Shown here piece by piece: positions 56,439 to 64,000 of a DNA stretch of 64,000 nt. A program made the translations under genes and the position numbers. How positions within the stretch are numbered: position 1 is the first letter of the stretch; every line of letters starts with the position of its first letter. The notes below the pieces were generated by a model. It did no database searches. It had not been told where the DNA came from and was given only the letters and a program-made list of their open reading frames with translations. Source of the stretch: Gloeophyllum trabeum ATCC 11539 (taxonomy: Eukaryota > Basidiomycota > Agaricomycetes > Gloeophyllales > Gloeophyllaceae); assembly GCF_000344685.1 (NCBI RefSeq), contig NW_006920411.1, positions 3,203,308-3,267,307 on the forward strand. Direction: 5' to 3'.

Positions 56439-58154
56439 TCACGACTCCTGAACAGCCGATGAAGTATCAGAGGGAGGATCCGTCTTCCCAACGGCATCGG
56501 ATACGGCCTGAAGCACATCCGGCTGCATGTCTCGAGTCCAGACTACTTTCTGGCCTTCATCACGACACATGGTGTGGAAGTCTGGCCTAGCTTCAGCTAG
56601 CTTGGCCTTCATATCTTTGGCATGGTCGTGCAAGAGCATGCACAAGAACGTGGAGAAATGGAATACACCAATGGGGGTTGAAAGGTCGAAGAGACGAGCC
56701 CCAGCTTCCACAACATACGTAATTTCCTAATAAGCAGCCCTTTAGCTCACGATCAGACATTCGAGGATGATATCGTACCAGGTCGTCTGTCTGTTCAATA
56801 GTGGCACCTGAGGTATTTGAGCGTACCTGAGCCGGCGCTGGCATTGTGTAGGTGCAGGTGACTGCGCCTATCGAACCAGTGCCGATAAGTCCAAAGGTAG
56901 GGAATTCGCAGATTCCGAGATGCGCAAGAAATTTCGATGCCGCCACCGTATACATACGACATTGGTTGGTGGCGGTAGCGACGTGGTTCGCATCGTGCTT
57001 CTTCTTGTACTCGACCATGAGAAGCGGGGCGTATAGGCTATCAGATGCCTCCACATCCGACGTTCCAGGTGTCTCCGCACCTGCGGTCTTCGGTCTCGTC
57101 TCGTCCGTGGGTGTGGTCGGGACTGCCGATGCCTGCTCCGAGTTCGCTTTCGTATACTGCGACTCGTTGCGACTACTGCCAAAGATACTATCCGGGCGTA
57201 GGTTTTCCTCTGGGCGAACGCGAGTCTTGGAAGCCTTGAGTGGTTCTGGCTGCTGTCCCTCCGAAGGGTCCGGAGGAGACATTTTCGAATCGTTCTGAAT
57301 GATGAGACGGTGAAACTTGTATATGTCATCTCTTCCAGGCGGATAGAAGCCCCGAAACTTGAACGAGCAGATGTTATCACACCTGCCGGACTTAGGTTCT
57401 TCCTGGCTGCGCGCAGCATCTTCTTCACCTGGTACGTCATATCCTTCATTAAGCAGACTAGACGCCGCCTCGGCCATGCGACCAGCATAGCTGCGGAAGT
57501 GAGTCTTTTCCCTGCCAACTCTGGCCCCGCTGGCGGAAGAGAACAAGTTGGCCTGAGCTAGCAAGGCTGTTCCGACTGCACCCCGGTACGCCTCGCTAAA
57601 GTCGTTTTCCATGTTAATGTTCTTGGGCAAGCGAAGAGTACGTTCCGGCCTGCGAATGCAAAAGCGTCAGACGACAAAAGACCAGCGAGAATATGAATAC
57701 CTACAGGGGACAAACATCATCGGATCTCATGATTTCTCTCACAAGGATGTCCCACTCAAGTCTCGTTTCGAACTCATAAGAGTTCGGTGCATCGGAAGGG
57801 GCGAGACGGCTTTGGCGGACGGAACGGCATACATGCAGAATGAACGACAGTTTTGCAGATATCATTTCGTAGACGCTTCCCGAAGATGGTGAAGCCGCAG
57901 GTGCCTTGGCGTCACGCTGCCTTGCCTGAAAAACCATAAAAAGGTCTCGTTTCAGATCCTCGACTAAGGGATCAACCGCCGGCATCTTCTCCTGCATACC
58001 AGCGTTAGTAAGGAGATATATGGATAATAGGTCATCATACGAATGTCTCCCATTCGGTGGGCCACTGGAACGTGGCGTACTCCTCATATTTGCGGACAGC
58101 ATAGTTGGAGTTCTCTCCTTGGAACCCCGAGAGGACAGCTGATCTATCAGCCAT
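56439..58154 (-). CDS. Unrecognised fungal protein with VEYKKK motif
   Basis: Four exons on the minus strand (58154-58041, 57991-57705, 57649-56779, 56726-56439) close to 519 residues; intron one has a perfect TACTAAC branch point. The start MADRSAVLSGFQGE is tentative. The middle has a polar Pro/Ser/Thr-rich spacer, then SLYAPLLMVEYKKKHD, a hydrophobic strand ending Glu-Tyr-Lys, and a helical stretch NQCRMYTVAASKFLAHLGI, followed by FGLIGTGSIGAVTCTY. This strand, ExK and helix order resembles the core of PD-(D/E)XK nuclease-fold proteins, but I do not recognise the family and the upstream acidic residue is not fixed. The C-terminal region has LFDLSTPIGVFHFSTFL. An acidic open stretch upstream (58479-58225) may be a further 5' exon, which would join this to the gene at 58546. 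Confidence 0.7.
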
Positions 58155-58545
58155 CCATAATAAAATATGTTTGTCCCGTGTTTGGCCCCATATGGCCTTT
58201 CTTCCCTTTGCAAAGCTAGATATGTTACGGGAGATTAAGTAACCGTAGAACACTGGCAGAATGGAGCATTACGAACTCAGAACAGGAAAGCCGACTTCTC
58301 CCAGCTTCAGTCGGTGCCCCTTCTCTCCCCCTCGACGACCTCGGAGGTCCAGTGTCGTCTTCCTCATCTGTGTCGTCTCTACCACTTGCAATGTCTTCCT
58401 CAATTACTTTAAGCCTGCAACACCTATTATTCGATTCGGGACGATAGCGCTGATCACCAATGTACGTACCGCGGACCACCAGAGCTTCCCCCCGACCTAG
58501 TCGGCATCAGAGGAGTCGGCATCAGAGGATAGTATTTTCAAGTGT

Positions 58546-60184
58546 CTACGAGACGCACCACGTGGAGCCAGAGGCTCTGGTCTGCACCTGTCTGGGCGCC
58601 ATAGCTTTTACAAGAGCAACAGATTGCGGACTGACAGGAACAGGACAGATTGAGAATCTGCGAGATTATGGGGTACATATACAGCAGGAGAAATATCGCT
58701 CACTCGTCAGAATCACGGGTTGCATCTGCCATGTTCTGCACCCAAGTAGCTATAGAGCACGTAGAATCGTCCGAATCGCTATTGTTCTCCTCCATTGGGT
58801 CGAGATCCGAGCGCCAAGAAAATGGCACGGTGGGAGGACTGGTAGATTGCGGCTCGGGCAGGCAGGCCATATGATCCCGTCAAGCGAGAACGAACGATGC
58901 AAGCCGTAAGGATCCGACAGGATGGTGAAGATCAAATACGCCAAATGAAAGCGGATGGCCAGAGTTGTCTTCATATGCGATATGCACGGGAGGCTGGCGA
59001 AGAAGCGTGAGAGGGTGGTCTACATGAATCAACATGGCCATACCAAGGAACCATCTGGTGCATCACATTCTCCGATCCAAGCCACCAGGACCCGTAATAC
59101 GGGCGAGCCATAATGATATGTCAACCCGACGATTGGTGTCTTGATACCGCAAGCCAATCGCTGGTAAAGGGCGCTTGCGAGGACGCCGAAAATGCCGTCC
59201 CCCTCACATAGGCACAGAAACGGCACATGAACCGTATCACGCGGAGAGGCACAGGCAAGAAGATGCCTGTTTAGCGCGGGATCGCATGCGACTGTCGTGG
59301 TGTCATCTTCCGATTCGTCGGATTCTTCCGAGTCTTCATCGTGCAAGTGTCTCGCCAACCAATCCGCTGCCTCGTTCTTCCGCCGCAGCCGTCCAGATGA
59401 AGCGGACAATGGGGAGGAGGCGTGATCACTGAGATCGTCCAGACTGGGTCCAGTACCGTCTGACAATCAAATAAGCTTCCAAAGGCTCTGAGCACAATAG
59501 AGATTCACCTTGAGAATCTGTGGAAGTCGAGCATACACTGCGGTCATCGGGCATCTCTATGGCCGCGCTACACACAATAAGCGAGGCAATGGCGGTCTTG
59601 GGCATGAACTTGCGCAATGGGTTGGACTGGTACATCGGGTGCCTTGGAAGCACGTATTCGGCCTCGTAGCTTTGAACTGTATGAGCAGCGTAAGTAAAAC
59701 GGGCTGGTATTGGGGCACTCACAACGAGAGAGCATCTGGTGCATATATTGAGATTAAATTACGCAGAAAGTGCGCGATTATCGGTGTCTTGGAGATCGCA
59801 TCCTGCGGCATCTCGGGCTCTACCTGTATCGACGAGCGCAGAAGGGCCGTAGCGCACAGAGCCAAGTCAAAGGACAGCCGTAGCACATTGCTAGAAGAAT
59901 CTTCCAGTGAACAGGAGGCAGAGCGCCCCGTCCGTACGAGCGGTCGTTGAGCCTTCAATTCCGCGGCAAGTGGCCGGCAATGCTTCGACATGAACGGGTG
60001 CGGGCCCTACATCAACAGAGCGTTAGAGGTCGTCTTATAGTTTAATAACGAGTCAGACATAGAAGACCCAGTCAGGTAGGGGTGCTTTCAGTGCATTGCT
60101 CACGGACGTGGCCTCCGGTGGCCACTGAGCAGCAGAATCCACTGGGTGCAGGATGACGTTTCCTATGTCGCGCCAGGAATGCAT
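58546..60184 (-). CDS. Unrecognised fungal gene upstream of the VEYKKK gene, internal TGA
   Basis: Minus-strand exons 60184-60059, 60006-59723, 59669-59509, 59459-59067 and 59019 onward join in phase through GT-AG introns of 47-53 bp. The protein starts MHSWRDIGNVILHPVDSAAQ and includes an acidic stretch (HDEDSEESDESEDD) after EAADWLARHL. It continues VHVPFLCLCEGDGIFGVLAS, ALYQRLACGIKTPIVGLTYH and VHIAYEDNSGHPLSFGVFDL. A TGA at 58880-58882 follows ASFVLA. The same frame continues for about 60 codons (ACLPEPQSTSPPTVPFSWRS ... NMADATRDSDE) to a GTGAGC donor at 58703 and a possible last exon ending 58546. So the TGA is either the true stop, a nonsense change, or removed by an unseen intron. I do not know the family. 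It could be the 5' half of one gene with 56439-58154. Confidence 0.55.
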
Positions 60185-61570
60185 CCCTAAAAGCAATCAA
60201 CCCAATTCAAAAACAAGGGACTCGGTGGGAAGAGAAGAGGGAACTATTGCACGCACGAGGGCTTGACGGTGCAGAGTGACGATCGAACGTGACTCCAGCC
60301 TGGTTGTGACATGGCGCGCTCCGGCACGTGATGGGGCCGTGACGCCGACACGATGGCGGCTCTGCTGCTCAGAGACAATACCACTGCTGAACGCTCCTCT
60401 AGTCGTCTCAACGTATGGTAGGCATATTTGCAATAGATGGTTGGAGTTATGAGTGATAATAAATGCTGATCGCTATTCTTTCGGGCGCCGGGATTCAAGC
60501 TTGAGAAACCGGAGGTATCTTGACTCTAGGTAAGCCTTGTACGTCGGAAGAAACCTCGTCATTCATCCCACTGGCAGGTTTTCCGGAAGGCGGCCATCTT
60601 CTTCCAATTGTACTTGGAGCATTCAAGTTCAAGTCCTGAAACAGATCATGTACGCAAGGTATGCTGCATTCCATCCGAGGTGCCGAGAATCGCATGCTAT
60701 TACGCGTACGTCCCGCCCGAGAATAAGAGTATTTATATTGACCAGCCGTGACACAAGCTATTGACGTCTGCGGAGACTGTCTGGCTAGAGGGCCCAGATT
60801 GGTGAAAGTAAGGTCGCGGCTCCCTTGGGCGTCGTATGAGAAGAGATTCGCGGAGCAGACGTCGTGGCCACCCGTACTACACAGGCTATCTGGTGTTGCA
60901 GATAATTACAGTGTCCAGGTTCAGCCGGAAGAAGGCGCGAGAACTGACGCACCGAAGTCCAAACGTTCGAGAACTTCGAGCAAAGAAATAGAAAGCGGGC
61001 TGGATTCGACGCTTACTTTGACTTAGGTACGTCGCTCGGGCCTCTCATTCGACTAGGGACTGCCCACGGGCGGTGACTTCGAGCTCAATCGGGCTCCTTC
61101 GTGGCGGGAATGTGCCCTGGCAGGTCGGAATGACCTTGACCTCCACTACAGTCGTGGGAGCTTATCATAAGCAAGTAATCCTGGTGCCCGTCCGCTACTC
61201 AGGCTTCCATGGCTGGTCCAAGCATCTTCCCGTCAGGCTTATGGCTACATTGAAAGAACAGGAGAACACAGTCGTTGAAATGTTCGGCCAAGCGAGGTCC
61301 GGATATGGACTCTGGGTCCAAGGGTACGCGCCGCAAGCCATCTTGGACGCAAGTCTCAGGCTTGAACCCTCTTGATAACCCTAACCCAACACAGTGATGC
61401 GCAGATACTAGTAAAGGACTACAATACAACGTTGACCCCAAACCCAGCGAAACGAACGCGATACGATGACAAGCCATCGAAAGTATGATTCAGTCCTAAG
61501 TTCTTCTATAGAAACTCAGTTCGCCCGTCCTACAAAAGAGAATTATAACCACTCACCCTCTTCCCGGCTG
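60185..61570. other. 1.4 kb, no supported gene
   Basis: Two 92-100 codon plus-strand frames (60748-61026, 61073-61375) have plausible composition but no recognisable domain, and no splice sites that join them convincingly. A CCCTAACCC stretch near 61379 is too short to call telomeric. Confidence 0.45.
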
Positions 61571-62122
61571 CTAAAACTTCTTCTTCGGCGCGTCCATCCC
61601 TCGCACATCCGTTGTGGACGTCCCGCTCTTGCTCTTAAACTCGACCGTCGAAAGGTTCACGACGATCTCCATCAGATCCCCCTCGTCCTCCTCCTCGAGC
61701 ATATGCTGCTTGAACCCCTCCGTGCCCTCCGCATTGAACACATTGCTCGTGACGAGCTTCGCGGCGGCAGCAGCGCCCGCGCCCGCGAGCACCGCCCCGG
61801 GCCCCGTCGCGCCCGCGATCGCCTCCGGCAGCAGGTTGTCCGCAAAGTCGAAGAACCCGCGCATGTTGATCGACGCGGAGAACCAGATGTACTTCATGTC
61901 CTCCTGGAACCAGGTGACAACCCACCAGTCGCGGCCCGTCGTGAGGAAGCCCGTGTTGTAGTCGACGCCGAGCGGCTCGGGCGTCGTCGCGCCGTGCTCG
62001 AGGCGTCCCCATTGTTTGTCCTCTTTGTAGACGTTGCTGTATTTGTGCACGAGGGAGATGCCGACCATGGGCTTGCCGGTGTTGTTGCGGACGTTGACCC
62101 AGGCGTGGCGTTTGTCGGGCAT
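61571..62122 (-). CDS. Small protein resembling Up-regulated-in-Daf-2 domain family
   Basis: A single exon of 183 residues when started at ATG 62122 (MPDKRHAWVNVRNNTGKPMV). The conserved front half reads GISLVHKYSNVYKEDKQWG, then DYNTGFLTTGRDWWVVTWF, a beta-rich pattern seen in a family annotated in mushrooms as Up-regulated-in-Daf-2 domain proteins; function there is unknown. The middle is Ala/Gly-rich (GPGAVLAGAGAAAAAKLV) and the end acidic then basic (LEEEDEGDLMEI ... DAPKKKF). An upstream in-frame ATG at 62233 is interrupted by a good GTGAGC donor, so a short 5' exon is possible. The GC-rich third positions contrast with the surrounding non-coding sequence and support real coding. Confidence 0.7.
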   Translation of the reverse strand: MPDKRHAWVNVRNNTGKPMVGISLVHKYSNVYKEDKQWGRLEHGATTPEPLGVDYNTGFLTTGRDWWVVTWFQEDMKYIWFSASINMRGFFDFADNLLPEAIAGATGPGAVLAGAGAAAAAKLVTSNVFNAEGTEGFKQHMLEEEDEGDLMEIVVNLSTVEFKSKSGTSTTDVRGMDAPKKKF

Positions 62123-63071
62123 GATGGGCTTGGTGTCGGGGAAAGAAGGGTAGGGCGAAGACGAAGGGGGTGAGCGGTTGGATGAGGCGGAATGCAGTCT
62201 TATAAGCTCACCTGCAGTCGTTCGCGCGGTCATCCACGGTACGGGAAAGGTACTTACCGCGTTTCTGATCTTCAGTGCCTGAGACTAGTTTACAGCAGTG
62301 CCTCTTGTACCGTGCTACCGGTTCCGCGGGCTCGAGGCTGCATCCTACGCGCAACGTCTACTTCATCTATTGAACCTGAGAAGGTCTGTGTGCGCCGTTC
62401 AAGCCTTCCACAATCCTGACAGACTTCAGAGACTCTGTGCGCATCTCAGAGACGTCAGAGCAAAACAGCGTAATTTCGTACATGAGTCGCGAGACAAGGC
62501 AAATGTCAAGACATGACACTGCCAGGAAATTAGGCTGCGCGACAACCCGGCTGTTTCCGGCGACTCGCGTCCGAGTCTGTCGGCGAGTCAACGAGTCGTG
62601 CCTAACACTGATCGACTTGAGCCACATGAAAATCTTCTTCGACACTCCTGGCTACACTCGGAAAAAGCTGGACAATCGTCGAGAATCGAGCTCAATATAT
62701 GCTTTACAGATCGCACTCGCAGTATGAGCTGTTGCCTCGCCGAGTCGTGGGACTCGTGGCTCATTGGACTCGGATCGCACCCAATCGCGTTAATGAAAGA
62801 CCTTATCTATCTTCTCCCTGATTGGCCAGTACTCTGGGTGCCATTTCCTTCCGAGATCTCGATTGGCTTTACGCGATCTCCATGTCTTCGTCTACGGCGG
62901 CAGAGAGGGCATTGGCAAGGCACCGACTCCGGATATATGATATAGTCCCGCCCTGGTCCAATCGAAGGCCAGCCTTCTCTGCGCACTCAGCGAGACGAAG
63001 CCCCCCTCTGTACATCCTGTCCCCTGTTGATTGCGCCGCGTCGTTGTCTCTTCTTGATATTATCATGCAGC
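62123..63071. other. Intergenic with GAGTC-rich stretch
   Basis: No gene. Between 62480 and 62780 GAGTC/GACTC occurs about eight times in both orientations, far above chance for a five-base word; see findings. Confidence 0.4.
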
Positions 63072-63464
63072 TCAAAAATAATTACCCCGGCTCGAGCTCC
63101 CTATGCACCTCCCCTGCCCGAAACGAAGCTGGGGGAGCACTTTTGGAAGCAATTGCAGAGGGTCCACTTGCTTCCTGGCTTCGTCCGGAGCAAACGCCAA
63201 GATGCGTTTTTCCCCCGATTCCAAATCATCCACTAGCCAAGTTAATCGCAGCATATATGCGCCTTGCGCATCGTCGGACAGGACAAGATGCACGACGGGG
63301 AACCAAGCAACGCCGGCGTCGATGTCCCTCGCGCGTGTACGCTCCGCGGAGTCCCCGCGGACGGTCGAGGTGATTCGGAACGGTGGTGGCCAGGTCTTCG
63401 ACCCTTCGGATCCCCCAGCGCTTTTTGTTTCGCACCATTCTTGTATGCGGTCGCCAGCGACCAT
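63072..63464 (-). CDS. Hypothetical protein fragment
   Basis: A 130-residue minus-strand frame whose second half has protein-like character: WFPVVHLVLSDDAQGAYM, LRLTWLVDDLESGEKRILAF and DPLQLLPKVLPQL. No family recognised. The Arg-rich first part may be intronic or untranslated, and further exons may lie upstream. It could be chance. Confidence 0.35.
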   Translation of the reverse strand: MVAGDRIQEWCETKSAGGSEGSKTWPPPFRITSTVRGDSAERTRARDIDAGVAWFPVVHLVLSDDAQGAYMLRLTWLVDDLESGEKRILAFAPDEARKQVDPLQLLPKVLPQLRFGQGRCIGSSSRGNYF

Positions 63465-63881
63465 GCTCAGCTACCGGCGCCGGCCTCGAGTACAACCAGC
63501 TTTCCAGGACGTGCGTCGGGAGACGCTCCGGCGATAGGAAACGCAGCCCGATGTTGTCTCATGTGCCTTTCTGGCGCTTTCGCGGCTTGCTCAGTTCACA
63601 TTCATGTCCCAATTTCATGAACTGTGCGCGGGGGTGTCTCCCTTGTTCCTTGGTAAGTATTGTTCGCAGGACACGGAGTCGATTCCGTGGACTATCGTGT
63701 ACCCGTAAGAGCTGGGACGATTCGGATTCGCGGCGCACTGATTGACGGGGAGGAGTCGAGTACTTAGAAGCCGGGGAACGGGGGACGTGCTCAGTGGCCG
63801 AGGCTCAGTGCTAAATCTCGCATGCAACCTTGGAATGGAACTGCCCTTCCTGCTGCCATAGTTCCATCGTCCTGGCACTTT
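63465..63881. other. No gene recognised
   Basis: About 400 bp with short frames only, before the foldback element at the window edge. Confidence 0.45.
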
Positions 63882-64000
63882 GGGAGTTGCAGTCATTAGG
63901 GCCGGGCAAAAGGTTGTACGGTAGGGAATTCCTAGCCAATCAGAGCCCGTGGAATTCCCTTCCGTACAACCTTCTGCCCGGCCCTAAATATCGTAACTTC
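63882..64000. mobile_element. Foldback/MITE-like element, copy 2 (may be cut by window edge)
   Basis: Arms GGGAGTTGCAGTCATTAGGG and, inverted, CCCTAAATATCGTAACTTC enclose a loop containing AGCCAATC. The reverse complement aligns with the element at 33191-33302, including the loop GATTGGCT. The central arm pair AGGTTGTACGG...AAGGGAATTCC is nearly perfect. The right end may continue past 64000. Confidence 0.7.

Noticed and set aside
61379..61390. CCCTAACCC resembling telomere repeat
   Set aside because: Less than two repeat units; expected by chance and not at a sequence end.
1..64000. CRISPR array, operon or prokaryotic promoter features
   Set aside because: No regularly spaced identical repeats with unique spacers of CRISPR type; spliceosomal introns show the DNA is eukaryotic.

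Overview
The window looks like nuclear DNA of a mushroom-forming basidiomycete (Agaricomycetes). Genes are split by many 46-80 bp introns with GT(A/G)NGT donors. The gene content is typical of that group: short heme-thiolate peroxidases with a PCP motif, an AA9 lytic polysaccharide monooxygenase, a DUF6534-type membrane protein with 13 exons, a ubiquitin-like-domain gene, an F-box gene and a COMT-type O-methyltransferase. Long stretches between genes hold no convincing coding sequence, and two runs of N mark assembly gaps. No family was checked by a database search; all names come from reading motifs.

Layout. 2.7-6.0 kb: two divergently transcribed short heme-thiolate peroxidase genes. 10.2-12.0 and 19.8-21.0 kb: two paralogous two-finger C2H2 regulators with the same three-exon structure. 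14.3-16.05 kb: an assembly gap flanked by a near-identical repeat, overlapping a 606 bp hAT-like non-autonomous transposon with an 8 bp target duplication. 23.5-25.1 kb: a damaged F-box gene. 26.4-32.3 kb: a compact housekeeping block holding a DNAJC3/P58-like ER co-chaperone, AA9 and IMP dehydrogenase. 34.2-37.0 kb: two tandem short-chain dehydrogenase copies, both broken. 37.3-44.5 kb: two identical intronless tRNA-Phe(GAA) genes in opposite orientation enclosing a HAD phosphatase, an O-methyltransferase and the DUF6534 protein. 45.0-48.2 kb: a ubiquitin-like-domain gene with an internal stop, then a divergent farnesyl-diphosphate-synthase-type gene. 48.6-49.9 kb: a multi-pass membrane protein. 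51.5-53.9 kb: a second terminal-inverted-repeat element and a second gap flanked by an exact 773 bp duplication. 54.1-60.2 kb: an FAD oxidoreductase and one or two unrecognised fungal genes. 61.6-62.1 kb: a small protein possibly of the Up-regulated-in-Daf-2 type. A 112 bp foldback element at 33.2 kb recurs at the right edge of the window.

How the parts fit. The housekeeping genes (IMP dehydrogenase for GTP synthesis, ER co-chaperone, tRNA-Phe, HAD phosphatase) sit among fast-evolving families typical of fungal accessory regions. Many things occur twice: peroxidases, C2H2 regulators, dehydrogenases, tRNAs and the foldback element. Several copies carry disabling changes, so local duplication followed by decay is the main theme. 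Prenyl synthase, O-methyltransferase, flavin oxidoreductase and peroxygenase-like genes occur in one window and could relate to terpenoid chemistry, but they are too scattered, and no terpene cyclase is visible, to call a gene cluster.
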